From: Cinnamomum chago
Taxonomy: Eukaryota > Streptophyta > Magnoliopsida > Laurales > Lauraceae
Direction: 5' to 3'
Length of the DNA stretch: 64,000 nucleotides
NCBI GenBank assembly: GCA_038049695.1
Contig: CP142453.1
Location: 128,377,001-128,441,000 of the forward strand
The number at the start of each line of letters is the position of its first letter. Position 1 is the first letter of the stretch. Both the position numbers and the translations under genes were made by a program. The notes beneath the pieces were generated by a model. It saw nothing but the letters and a program-made list of their open reading frames with translations. It made no database searches and was not told the DNA's origin. This document shows positions 49,270-60,800 of this stretch, piece after piece.

Positions 49270-50334
49270 GGGGATTTTACAAAAAAAAAAAAATACTTTA
49301 GATAACCAGTGGACCAAAAGAAATACTTTAACCGACTGTGCATCAGAACAATCAGTTTGTCAGAAACGGTGTTTTTTTTAAGGAGTTTCAGCTAGCGTCT
49401 CTAGGGACCTTATTTTTATTAAGCTAAGGGTCCCTAGGGACCCTGCGGCGGACACAAATTAGAATAAAAGAGGAGTTTTGCTCGTGTTTCGCTGTCAGGG
49501 CTTCACATAAAGCCCCGGAGAAATCAAAAGAACGCAATCACTACACAAGGTAGAACAGACCCCAACCAGACCACAGTAACTTCAATAACTCTGATTTATG
49601 GTTTGTCAAGGCACATTCTTGACATTTGGGCTGACCATGGAAAAAATGGGCTAGGACTGTTTACATGCAATCATAAATCGATGATCATGTGGATCTGACA
49701 GGTTGGTTGGAGTGGGATAGGAATTTTGTATTGAAGACTTTGTATTATGGGTTGTACACAAATGGCGGACTGGGTGCAGGAATGTGTAGGTGGGTCAAAT
49801 GGCCTGGTTATCATGTGATGACAGACGCAAATCAGGCGAAGAAGTTTACAGTGTGAGAGCTGATACAAGGTGCGACATGGTTCAAGTCTACTGGAGTGAG
49901 TTACACTGAAGGATTTTGGTTGTGAGATTAGTCTTCTGTTTACTCTGTTTTAATGTCCTTGTGTTGCAAAAGACTGTAGTGGTCTCAAATAAGTGAAGTT
50001 GTCCTTGTATTGTGGAAGAGAGTGAACATCCTCTTATCATTCTTCTCAGAGCAGATCTGAGCCTTGTTCCTAGGAAGAAATGGGTGCAGAGGAATCTGTG
50101 GGTGAAGTCCTGACAGTAAAATACGAGCAAAACCCCTCTTTTATTCTAATTTGTGTCCGCCGCAGGGTCCCTAGGACCCTTAGCTTAATAAAAATAAGGT
50201 CCCTAGGGACGCTAGTTGAAACTCCTTAAAAAAAAATACCGTTTCAGGCAAACTGATTGTTCTGATGCACGATCGGTTAAAGTGTTTCTTTTGGTCCACT
50301 GGTTATCTAAAGTATTTTTTTTGGTAAAATCCCC
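49270..50334. mobile_element. Mutator-like element with ~230-bp terminal inverted repeats
   Basis: The left arm (49270 to about 49500) and the right arm (about 50112 to 50334) are near-perfect inverted copies. Both start GGGGATTTTAC and hold GTGGACCAAAAGAAA, TCCCTAGGGACC and GCGGCGGACACAAATTAGAA. A perfect 9-bp duplication, TATAATATA, flanks it (49261-49269 and 50335-50343), as for Mutator-like elements. The core of about 610 bp has no transposase and no frame I recognise, so it is non-autonomous. Whether the core is captured host sequence is open. Confidence 0.93.
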
Positions 50335-50344
50335 TATAATATAA

Positions 50345-50927
50345 TACCTCAAATGAATAAAATATAAAATAATGGTGGATGGTAATGAGATTCCACTCAT
50401 AAAGTAATACAACTAACTATGAATTAAATAAAATGTATGATGGAATGTGGTAAAAAAAAATGTATTATGTAGTGTTAAAAAATTAAATGGAATTTATGTT
50501 AAGTTTAAAAAAGCATCGTGATAATACTATTGGGCACATGATTCACACAAAATGTGGTAGTTAATCTCTAATGAATATAACTTCCAGGCCATTCCGTTTT
50601 TCACTACATGATACTTTCATAAGCATCACTGATGTAGCCCATATGTTCTGTAAACCTGTTATGGGGTTTTACCATTGAAAACTTTGATTTTTAAAGCTAA
50701 TCTGGATCACAACTATTGCTATTAAAGAATCAGTCAAGTCTATTTACTGACTCCACGACCTGGACCCCATTGAGTTAAAGTTTGGACAACATTTTCAACC
50801 CAATGGTAAATACAGTAGGCAACTCAACTTGACCGGAGGCCCGAGTAAAATGCCATTTAATAATAGTAAAGGGTGTTATGGACTTTGCATTATTTGGCTT
50901 GTAGCTTGCAGATTGAATTGAATAGGT
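50345..50927. other. Intergenic, no gene seen
   Basis: AT-rich sequence between two mobile elements, with no recognisable exon. Confidence 0.5.
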
Positions 50928-51540
50928 GGGAATTCATGGTCAAATGGGCTCCAAAAAAGGGTCATTAAAGAGGTTTAGTGTGAAGGAAATAGGATGGAGC
51001 TCTGGATGAGACTTAGGGCATGTTTGTGTAGCCCATTTCCTCGGAAAAGGTTGTAGTTTTCTACGGAAAACTTCTTTTTCATGTGTTTGGTGCGGCAGTT
51101 TTCCGCGGAAATGCTTTTTCGCCACGTCAGCATTTTCCTTCCTAGCCATGGAAATAGACTTCCTATGGGGGGTATGGGAAGTCCATTTCCACGGAAAACC
51201 GACCCCCCAATTTCCTCTCTCTCACCCTCACTCCACCCAACCACCCTCTTTCTTCCTTTTCCCCTCCCAACCCCACCCACCCCACACACATATCAACCCA
51301 CCCACCCAATAGTTTTCACTAAAAAATGGTTTTCACTAAAGAAATCCATAGCTGCACCAAACAACATTAGCACTAATTCATCGAGGAAAACCTTTTTGCA
51401 CCAAACATAAAATTTTGACTTCCGCAGAAAAACTTTTCCAAAGAATTTGAAACCCATGGATTTTGCTGATGTGGCAATTTCCAATTTCCACGGAAATTAG
51501 ATTTACACAAACGTGCCCTTACACTTAGGATTTGAAGATG
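50928..51540 (+). repeat. Dispersed repeat (ATTAAAGAGG type) split by a Tourist-like MITE
   Basis: The left part, 50928-51015, reads AATTCATGGTCAAATGGGCT to GATGAGACTTA. The right part, from 51522, resumes with CACTTAGGATTTGAA. Aligned with 36231-36345 and 61489-61615, the two parts are contiguous apart from the MITE, which confirms the insertion point. Confidence 0.65.
51016..51518. mobile_element. Tourist-like (PIF/Harbinger) MITE, 503 bp, copy 1
   Basis: Ends GGGCATGTTTGTGTA and, reversed, GGGCACGTTTGTGTA, flanked by TTA at 51013-51015 and 51519-51521. The arms repeat TTTCCGCGGAAA and TTCCACGGAAA words. Same family and length as 53597-54100. Confidence 0.88.
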
Positions 51541-52266
51541 GCTATCATTTTTCATCTACCTTCGGTTCATCTTCCATTGCACTTGTTGGATTTGTTTGTG
51601 CAACAAAGGATTTTGCGCTCAGTGGATCTTTGTTTCAATAGGAAACGAGGAATCCCGTTTTCCTATCTCTTTTATAGGAAATTAAAATCTTCGTCTTTGT
51701 CTTTTTATTCTTTTCTTTTCAAGGAAAATATGTCACAAAATAATGATAAAGTACACTAAATGAAAAATCAGAATAATTTTCTTGTCTATTGTTGAATCAT
51801 CCTTCACACAAACGCCCCTATAGAATTAGAAATTAGAATTACAATATTAGAATTCTTAGGAACTCAATTACATGGAATAAAAGGGCCCTGAGTGGTTTGG
51901 ATCCATGAAATTCGGTCTCAAGAAAAATATAATTCTCTGGAATCTGAACTTAAATGTCTTTCTATATCTCGGATAACAATTCTTTTTGAGTTTCTCTCAG
52001 GATGGTGCATGTTTTCCTAGGGGTGTTTGGATGAGGACAATAGGCAGAGAAAACTGGCCTAAATCAAATTCGTATTTTGAAGAGCTTGATCCAATGTCTG
52101 AGTTTTGTCCATCTCTATTTTTGTCTTTATTTTTTCTATCTTCATCCAAAGAAGCCCTCAAAACTGCTTCCCTATCATTGGGTTTTATTCAACCATGCGA
52201 TAAGATACTGTTCTAAACATCAGTGTGTTACACAATAACCAATATAGTTGCTTAATTCATTCCATG
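51541..52266. other. Intergenic, no gene seen
   Basis: No exon found. GAATTCTTAGGAACTCAATT (51851) and AAAAGGGCCC resemble ends of other decayed MITEs. Confidence 0.4.
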
Positions 52267-53007
52267 TAGGCCTCTCAATGGGACGTGTTGAAACGGATAG
52301 AAAGCTCGGCCCATCCTAAGCCCGGAACTTCAGGGCTTTTAAAAAAAATTTGAGCCCTCTGGGCTGGGCTTGGACAATACATTTTAAAGTCCATAGGACT
52401 AGGCAGAAACAATCGAGCTCGTTCAGGCCCGGCCCGGCCCGTTGCAAAGTAATTTAATAATAATTATTTATATATTACCGAAGCTGTCCCTTACTAACAA
52501 CAAAAAACGGCTAATTAGGTTTTAATCGATCCTATATTACTTTAACCTGACTCATTTATGATTTTCTACTTTCACCGGCAAAAAAAAAATAAAATAAAAA
52601 AATTTAACTGTTCCTACATTACTTGACCCATATAGCCTATAGGATATTCATTCATTTCTATTGATTTTCTACTGTCATTGGCAAAAAAAAAAAAGTTTTT
52701 AATACCGCCATGTTGCTTGTTGCATTTCATTGTCGGTCCCAAGCCCGGAAAAAAGGAGGGTTTAAAGTCTGGTTCATACCGAGTGTCTGGTGACAGTAGA
52801 AATAATTAGATAATGTTTTATTTATGTCTAGGATCGTGCTAAGCCCAAGCTTGGCCCTGTCCCAGCCCGGGCCTGTACGGGACGAGATTTGTTGTAGGCC
52901 CATTCAATTTAGGGGTGAGATTGAACAATATCCGAAGGGCCCGTCCTATTTTCTGGACGGAATTGGACAACCGAAGTCCAGGCCGGCCCGTCCTACTGAC
53001 AGCCCTA
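52267..53007. mobile_element. hAT-type MITE, 741 bp
   Basis: Left end TAGGCCTCTCAATGGGACG; the reversed right end is TAGGGCTGTCAGTAGGACG (about 14 of 19 match). Flanks ATTCCATG (52259-52266) and ATTCCATA (53008-53015) make an 8-bp duplication with one change. The arms are rich in GGCCCGGCCC-type words; the centre is AT-rich and non-coding. Confidence 0.82.
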
Positions 53008-53149
53008 ATTCCATAGTCTCTTCTGGTTGACTAACTTACAAGCATCTTGCATTACTTCTTTTATCTTTTCTTAATTTAAAAATATTTTTGAAAGAGCTTG
53101 CAAAATAGAAGGTTAGGAAAGAAAAAAAAGGCCATCCTTGAAACCTTCT

Positions 53150-53312
53150 TATGGTATTTTGTATGCAAGTAAAAGGACATGCGTTTGAGAGAGAGCGCAT
53201 GTGTTTGAATCTGTGTGTAAGAAGGATGAAAAAGGAGGCATGGAAGCTTCTTACTTGCATTTTGTATGCAAGTAAAAGGACGTGTGAGAGAGAGGGCACG
53301 TGTTTGAAATTT
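53150..53312. repeat. Direct repeat of a ~50-bp block, period about 105
   Basis: TTTTGTATGCAAGTAAAAGG occurs at about 53157 and again at 53262, each followed by a GAGAGAGAG run and a CATGTGTTTGAA / CACGTGTTTGAA end. Confidence 0.75.
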
Positions 53313-53596
53313 GAACCCCCTATGTAGTTCTAAATGTATGATATTTTTTTCTGAACGTCACAGAGACAGGAGCCCTAAAAAGGCCTACCCCCATAATTGA
53401 AGGTGGCCCAACTTTATAGGAGTAGAGTAACTTCACCCATGGAGAAAGATCTTTGTTTTTTGTATTTTGTATTCAATTCAGTTCTCATTTATAAGTTGAG
53501 CCTGTGTGACATTCAACCCCCTCTTTCAATCCGGGGTGGGCTCCTCACCATTAAAGGCATGGCACATCTGATGGATTCCGTAGGAAAAGACTTCAT

Positions 53597-54100
53597 GGGC
53601 ACGTTTGTGTATTTACCCTTTCCGTGGAAAAGGAAAATTATTACGTCAGCAAATTCCATATAGATGAAAACTTTAAAAAAAGATTTATGTTGAATTTAGA
53701 AATTCATTATTGGTGAAAAAAAAAATCCTCATTGAATTGGTGCTAATGTTGTTTGGTGCGCTGTGAATTCATTATAGAAAATCAAATTTTCTTATTTGGT
53801 GAAATAATTTTTTGAAGAAAAATAACATAACATATATATTTATTTAAAGAAATAAAAAATGAAAGAGTTGTGGGGTTTTGGGTTGAAATAGACAAGAGTG
53901 AGGAAAAGATGGAAAAGTTTTCCGAGGAAATCTATTTCTCATACCCCCTATAGGAAACTCATTTCCATTATTAATAAGGAAAATGCTGATAAGGCAGGAA
54001 TGCGTTTCCGCGGAATTGTTCCGCACCAAATGCTGGAAAAATGAATTTTCAAAGGAAAGCCGTCTACTTTTCCGCGGAAAAGTGTTACACAAACATACCC
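53597..54100. mobile_element. Tourist-like MITE, 504 bp, copy 2
   Basis: Ends GGGCACGTTTGTGTA and, reversed, GGGTATGTTTGTGTA, with TTTCCGCGGAAA-type words in the arms as in copy 1 at 51016. The 3-bp flanks (CAT and TAG) do not match, so the target duplication has decayed or a border changed. Confidence 0.8.
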
Positions 54101-54642
54101 TAGATATTTTGGACTGTTTTTTTATTTTTTTTAGGAAGTCCAAGGTCCTCCATGGGAGCTATTACACGGATAGGAACTGCGGGGGCCATATAAAGATCAT
54201 CCAGACTGTTCAAAAATGAATTTTAATGCCTCCAATCTTATATCCTCAAGTTTCACGCCTAAATATTATAGGTCTTTTGAGACAGTTTTCATTCCAAGAG
54301 ATTTAAATATAATTGTCCACTATCTTGTTAAATGTGGACAATTTGAGATAAACTTTATATGACCTCATTGTAAATAGGCCTCTGTTTGTTTTCTTGTTAG
54401 TGTCTGAATTTTTTTTGTGTGTTGTAACTTGTTTGTTGGCTTCATTTTCTAATAAAATTACCCTTTCTTATAAAAAAGAAAAAAAATTCCAAGTCTAAAA
54501 TATTGACTTGCTGAAATGTGTCACATTATTGTCTTGGTGCCCGTCGGGGCAGTGAGATCCACTCCTTTTGAACTAAAACTTGAAAAACATGTATCAAAGT
54601 GGGTCTGTTTTCTAGAGTTCATTTTGTCAATGGGAGTCCTTT
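54101..54642. other. Intergenic, no gene seen
   Basis: AT-rich sequence; no exon or complete element recognised. Confidence 0.5.
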
Positions 54643-54824
54643 TTTTATTTTTTTGATAACGTAGGGTTCCCAGCCCTTTGGGCCAGAATAATCCCTACGG
54701 GTCCAGGAGAGAAAGCCGGGTAAAATTCCCCTGTTGTCCCAGTGTGGTAGAGCAGTTTTGAACCCACAACCTCCGGGTGCAAACCGTAGTTCTAGATCAA
54801 GTGAGCTACCTCTCGGGATTAAAT
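54643..54824 (-). mobile_element. tRNA-derived SINE, 182 bp (minus)
   Basis: On the minus strand it starts CCCGAGAGGTAGCTCACTTG (box A region), has box B GGTTGTGGGTTCAAAAC, then a body (ACCCGTAGGGATTATTCTGG) and an A-rich tail. It is flanked by GAGTCCTTT at 54634-54642 and 54825-54833, a plausible target duplication. It is a different family from the SINEs at 5592 and 56984. Confidence 0.85.
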
Positions 54825-55094
54825 GAGTCCTTTCGTAACCTAACGCGGAAAGGAAAGAAGCAAAATAGGTACGGTCGTTCCCATAGTCTCGCAGCGGCTC
54901 GGTCCAAGCATGAGAACGTTTTGCCATACACATCACGAAATCGCAGTGACGGTAGTTGATATTTAGGCGTCAGCACGGGCTGCCGGTACGGTAAGTGTGG
55001 ACACGGTTCAGGCTCGAGACTGACGAGAAATACTTAAACCTTCCGAAACACACAAGCCCACAGGAATCAATCAACGACTCTTTAAATTAGAAAT

Positions 55095-55601
55095 GGGAGA
55101 ATTTCAAAAAAGACCTTTAAGTTTCGGCCTTATTTAAAAAAAAAGACACAAATTTCAAAACTTTGCAAATTAGACCAAGTTTTTCAAAAAGTTTTCAATG
55201 AAAGACATTCATCTATTTAAAGTTATTTTTCGGAAACTTTTTTCCTCTTTTTTTAAATACTTAAATTACCCTTCATTGTAATAAAACTCTCATTCACTTC
55301 CTCTATATTCTCCTCATTTCCTTCGCCGGTGTCCTCACAGTGATCAAGGACATTTAGTATTCCCACAGCGATTGTCTGCATCCAGTGGCTGTCGATACCA
55401 TGTCATGGCTTTAAATGAAGGTTAATTTAGGTATTTTCAAAATGTTGAGGAAAAAAATCACCAGAAAATACCTTTAAATAGTTGGATGTCCTTAATTGAA
55501 AATTTACCTAAAAGCTTAGGGACTGATTTGAAAAGTCTCAAAACTTGTACCTTTTTTTAAAAAATAAGGCAAAAACTTAAGACCATATTTAAAAATCTCT
55601 C
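55095..55601. mobile_element. Mutator-like MITE, 507 bp
   Basis: Flanked by a perfect 9-bp duplication, ATTAGAAAT (55086-55094 and 55602-55610). The left arm GGGAGAATTTCAAAAAAGAC... and the reversed right arm GAGAGATTTTTAAATATGGT... share blocks such as TTAAGTTT and GCCTTATTT. No coding capacity. Confidence 0.85.
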
Positions 55602-55989
55602 ATTAGAAATAACCCTAATGATCAATAGTCCAACTTATCATAGAAAAACAGGGGAATTTTTTTTTTCTTAACGGTGTTTCCATTTCAAAAGTGAGATTTA
55701 TGTGAAACATTTTATAATTTTAAAGGGCGAACCACTTGTGGAAGCCCCATAAGTACCGGATGATTTCTGAAAGGACCCGAACTATAAAAAGTTGGATAGT
55801 TTGGTGCTTGGGTTCTCCTTCCTTTGACTTTATTTCTTTGCACTCATTTATATATACAGATGAAGCACATAGCTCATGATTATGCATTATTATGTGTTTC
55901 GTGCTCATTTGGCTATATGATGTGCAAGTAAGGTCATTTTTAGCGACTCATTTATATGCCTGACTAGGTGGAAAATAGTTATAAGTGTA

Positions 55990-56078
55990 ATGATAGCTAA
56001 GCAATGGTAAAGGCTGTAATACCTAGATAGTTGCAGGTTTGAGCCCCTTCAATAACTTTTTTTTTTTTTTTTTTTTTT
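55990..56078 (+). mobile_element. Short tRNA-derived SINE (plus) with T-run
   Basis: Box A-like AGCTAAGCAATGGTAAAGG (from 55995) and box B-like GCAGGTTTGAGCC (56033-56045) are at tRNA spacing, and a run of 22 T follows at 56057-56078. It could also be a degenerate tRNA-like relic. Confidence 0.65.
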
Positions 56079-56394
56079 GCACTTTTGTGGGTTTTTAATT
56101 TTTGATTCGAACAGTCAATCTTCTTTATTGATTAAATAAATCTTAATATACTTAATTTCATATTTTATATCTTTATGGATTTTGAGAAGGGCTCAAAATA
56201 TTTCAACTTATAGGTTTAATTTCTTGTGTTTTTTTAGGCTCCCAATTCATGATCTAAACCTTCTATGTTCCCTTGTATTAATTATAAGCATCAATACATT
56301 TAGTTTTATATCTTAAGTCTTCGAGGGTTTGAAAAAAAAAGTGAAAAACATACGAAAAGTTTAAACATATCTAAAATCATTAGATATAGTGGTC

Positions 56395-56760
56395 AACTCA
56401 CCTAAGCTTAAGCTTAGGATAAGGTAAGCTCAAGTGTGTGGTGAGACTCACTTGGGGACCCACATAGGGATGGGGGTGGGAGGGATTTCAAGGACTCCTT
56501 GGAATCTTTCTCTCTGCAAAAAATTAGCCCCAATCGTGATTTCTATTATCTCCATATGGGCCTAAAAGTTTAATGGTCAATAATTAATTCGGATCGATAC
56601 ATAGTCGATCCAACGGTCTAATAAATTCGGATTTGACCAAAAGTTTGTGGACATGTGCAATTTAAACGAGTCATGTGTTTGATGGTGGGCCCCATAAATA
56701 TGAGTTTTCGAGATTTTATCTTAAACTTGAGCTTAAGAGAGCCTTGCTCTTAGATATATT
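56395..56760. repeat. Foldback-like repeat holding the 7590-7700 family
   Basis: The outer segments CTAAGCTTAAGCTTAGG (about 56403) and AAACTTGAGCTTAAGAGAG (about 56727) are roughly inverted. Inside, 56453-56562 matches 7590-7700. Boundaries are not certain. Confidence 0.5.
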
Positions 56761-56983
56761 CATATACTATTGTGAAAAGGGTGATTTGTCAAACACTATA
56801 ATGTCTCACATAGGAGAACTTTGTAATTTGTACTAGTTTAGGTTTTTGGTTTAAATAGCAATTATCTTTTTAACATAACTCCCTCAGAAAAGATATTCCT
56901 GAACATATTGAGGCCCAGGTGATTTTTTTTCTTTTGGGAAAGTGGGTATTAACTACACAAAAAGGTAATTTTATTTCATAGCC

Positions 56984-57178
56984 TTTTTTTGGTACTCCAA
57001 CTAAGGTATTGGGCTCTTGGGAGACTTGTACATGTGAGGTGTAGAAACTCACACATGCAAGGAGGACTAACTCGCACATTAGGGACTCACACATGTATGG
57101 AAGGGGGGTGACCAGGTTTCAAACCTAGCAACCCTAGTGAGAACTGGAGCGTCTTACCACTTGGATAAGACTAATCTT
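56984..57178 (-). mobile_element. tRNA-derived SINE (minus), same family as 5592
   Basis: On minus: box A from the GTCTTACCACTTGG region (57151-57164), box B from AGGTTTCAAACC (57114-57125), and an A tail from the T-run at 56984-56990. The order matches the SINE at 5592-6089. A target duplication is not clear. Confidence 0.72.
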
Positions 57179-57629
57179 AGATATAGCAGCTAGCAATATT
57201 TAAGTTTATTGTAACTAATAGGTTAAAGGTCAAAAGATGGAAACAAGATTTCTTGCGAATGTGCCCTTGTAGGAGCATGCACCTAGACCTTCATTAAAGG
57301 CAGAACTCCAAAGGGGCTGCAATGCAATTGCAAAGTACAAATAAATAAATATTACGTGTCATATTTTAGAAAGCAATATTACGACGCAACCCTATGCAAA
57401 ATGTGGTCATTTTGGTTTGAGTTTTTAATATGCTTAGAGACGCGTTCACAAGCATAGAAGGTTCCCCTACTCACATTGTCTCTCATAAGTCATGTCGGAG
57501 GTAGGCCCATGCACCAAAACATCTCAAGGACTACAAATTGGAAGAGTCTGCCAGACTTAGTAAAATCATATTTAAAAAAATGAAAAATAAAAAAAGGAAG
57601 TCTTCCAAGCCGCCTCTCCCAAGTGAACC
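57179..57629. other. WRKY upstream region, no element recognised
   Basis: Upstream flank of the WRKY gene between the SINE and the W-box cluster. AT-rich, no exon. Confidence 0.5.
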
Positions 57630-57668
57630 AGTCAAACGCAGAAGCTTTGACTAATATTCAACGGTCAA
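57630..57668. promoter_or_regulatory. Cluster of three W-boxes
   Basis: AGTCAA at 57630-57635 and GGTCAA at 57663-57668 are TTGACT and TTGACC on minus, and TTGACT lies at 57647-57652 on plus. Spacing is 17 and 16 bases. TTGAC[C/T] is the WRKY-binding W-box, and WRKY33-type genes are known to be controlled by WRKY factors, including themselves, through clustered W-boxes. Confidence 0.85.
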
Positions 57669-57745
57669 AACACTCCTCCGCTCCTCTTTTTCCCAGAAGA
57701 TGCAAACCCCCCTCCCCACCAGTGCAATTTATTTTGTCATACGTG

Positions 57746-57751
57746 TATATA
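57746..57751 (+). promoter_or_regulatory. TATA box of the WRKY gene
   Basis: TATATA within GTGTATATACC, 73 bases upstream of the start codon. The CT-rich stretch after it is a typical short plant leader, ending in a (CT)n run directly before ATATGG. Confidence 0.7.
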
Positions 57752-57818
57752 CCTTACCATTGTCTACTCTATATTTCTTCAATTCTCTCTGCTTCTCCTC
57801 TCTCTCTCTCTCTCTCAT

Positions 57819-60800
57819 ATGGCTTCTTCCACTCAGACATCTGCAAATTCACACCAAGCCTTCTCTTTCCCAACCCAATTCATGACTTCCTTCACTGACC
57901 TACTCTCAGCAGACGATCACATGGACAATCGATCTCGAACTGGGTCGAATCTTGGTTTCTGGGACTCCACCTCTGATTCTATCAGTGGCAGAATGACCCA
58001 GTTCAAGCCAATTACTCCTATATCTCCTCCTCCGTTCTCTCCTTCTTCTTTCTTGTCTACCCCTCATGGTCTCAGCTTTTCAGAGCTGTTGGATTCTCCT
58101 GTCCTTTTCTCAACTTCTAATGTAAGTAGCCAACCGTTTGTGTTCTTTGCCATGCCCATTTCTAGATTCTACTCTTGTTTGATTACATGATGACTTTTTA
58201 TTTTTTTATTTTGAACATGTTTCTTCTTATGTGCAAGACAGATATCTTTATCATGTACTTTTGTAATTGGGTTCTTTTCTTTCTCTCTTTCATGGGGTGG
58301 TTATGGGACTTTTCAACAGCTATCTACAATTGTGTAAAGTTTTACAGTTTTTTTGCTCTTATGGGCTAAACCCTGAAGACCTTTTATTATTATTTTTTGA
58401 TTGGTAGAGAACTTTTATTCATGTCTGTTAGTTGTAAATAAGTTTTTCTATGTAATTATATATCATGGGCTTACTGGTTTTTTCTGTCTTTGCTTTCTTT
58501 TGGTACATATGTCCAAATTCTAGCTTAAGTTATCTACTAAATGTCTCTTTGAGCTGTTGGGTCTCTATTCCTTTCGGCTATTTGATTGAAGTGCTGTGTA
58601 AACCAGTCCATTATCTAACGTTTATTGCTGTTCTTTTTGGAGTAAGATTTTAGAGCGCCAACAAATGAATTTTCCCTTTTCCAAGTCCATGCTTGCAATT
58701 GGGTTAATGAGGTTTTTTTTTTCTTCTACATGTTTGCTTTTAACAAGGTCAAATAAGACAATCGACTCGATCCATGTTATTCTCCATTTGTGGCAGTTTA
58801 TTGGAGAGAGATGAATTTCTTCTAATTTTGTTTGTTTGCTCTAATAGATGAGTCCCCCTGTCAAAAACGTAATCTTCTGAAGTTTTCCCTGTTTTTCTTA
58901 AAAATTAAGATATTACTGACTGCGCATATTACCTTTCCTTTCACTGTCAAGTGTCAACTCTTTTGTGATTGGATTAATGAGTTAATTTTATTTTCAGTAT
59001 GCTTGATTTATAAAACCATCAAAGTTCTATCTGCTTCTGGTTTTTATTTTTTGTATTTTATGTACGAGGCTGTTGACTAGAATCAAGTTCTTCTCTGTTT
59101 CTACAATATATTTGTAAATTGTCTGTTTCTTTGTTGGATGGTATGATGCTTTTATACCTCTTTCCCCTGCTTGTGCAGGGGTGATGTTGTTTCTGGATGT
59201 TCTTCTTTCTTTTTTTTTTAATATAAGTTACTGTTACCAATAAAAAAACACAATATATTCATACATTCTAGATAATACATGATTAATATGTTTCATTTTG
59301 TTCCTGCATGTTCTTTTGTAGATGGAAAGAAATTCTAGGACTCTTGGGGCTAGTTTGGATGTCGAGAAAAGGTGGAGAAAGTGGACAATTTTCTCCACAT
59401 CCAAACAGACCCTCAGTGTTCATTCAAAGTATAAGAACAGAATCAAGCTGTTCTCTATTTTTACCATGTTTTACAGAGTTATGATTGAACTGATGTGCTT
59501 ACTTTGATTCACATTTTTTCCTTTATAGATGTGTTAACTCGTCGAACCCGATCCGCTTTTATTTTCGTTTCTTTTCTCTTCTGTCATTTATATATGTTTT
59601 GTTGGATTGATGGATTTTCTGCTTTCCCCTTTTTTCTTATATATTGAAATGTTTGCTTTTGAATGTGAAGATGTTGCCATCTCCAACCACTGGGGCATTT
59701 TCAGCACAAGCATTCAACTGGAGGGGTAATTCTAGTAATTATCAGCAGGGTATCAAGGAAGAAGAGAACGGCTACTCTGGTTTCTCTTTTGAACCTAATA
59801 TGACGTCTGTAGCCTCTACTTTATCAATGTTTCAGCCTTCTTCAGCTGCGACTTCTGTGGTATATTTTGAATTTCATTGCCAATTGCATCTTTTTCAGTG
59901 TTTCTGATGATAATAAGTTGGAACATAATTCAAGGACTTTCAATTATTTCTCGTATTTTCTGTGCCTGGTTGATCTTGTTTTTCAATGTTATGAACATAT
60001 GATCTTGTTTCAATAAACAGGAAGGATCTTCGAAAGCAAAAGAGCACCCATGGAATTATCAAGAACCCACTAAGACAATTGAATTCTCTGCCTCCAAGAA
60101 CAATATCAAAGCTGACTACGTCCCTCCAGCTCGAGCCATTTCTGTTTCTGAGATTACTACTATAAAAACCAAAATTGATGGCATTGGTGGATTGCAATCT
60201 GATCACAATTCCCACACTGAAAGACCTTACCTCAGGGAGCAGAGGTCTGATGATGGGTACAACTGGCGAAAATATGGGCAAAAACAGGTGAAAGGAAGTG
60301 AGAATCCACGCAGTTATTACAAATGCACATTTCCAAACTGCCCAACCAAGAAGAAGGTGGAGAGGTCTTTAGAAGGACATCTTACTGAGATTGTGTATAA
60401 GGGTACCCACAATCATCCCAAGCCTCAGTCTACTAGAAGAACATCAGCCTCTTCTCAAGCAATTCAACTTTCCATTGCCTCTGGAAACACTGATAATTTG
60501 TTAGCGGGTTATGCGGATTTGCAGATGGAGTCCGTTGCAACACCTGAAAACTCTTCAGTTTCAATTGGTGATGAGGATTTCAAACAAAGCTCTCAGAGAA
60601 GTAAATCAGGAGAAGATGAGGTTGATGATGATGAACCAGAAGCCAAGCGATGGTAAGCTTTTCAAGTTCAGTTTGTAAGAATGTCACAGACAAGTTATAT
60701 GATCCTCAATCAAAGAGCTTGAGTCTATTTAGTTGAGTGCTTGATCCTGTAATCCAAGTGGTTGATCTGATCTGGCCTTCATATATTCCATGCCACAAAA

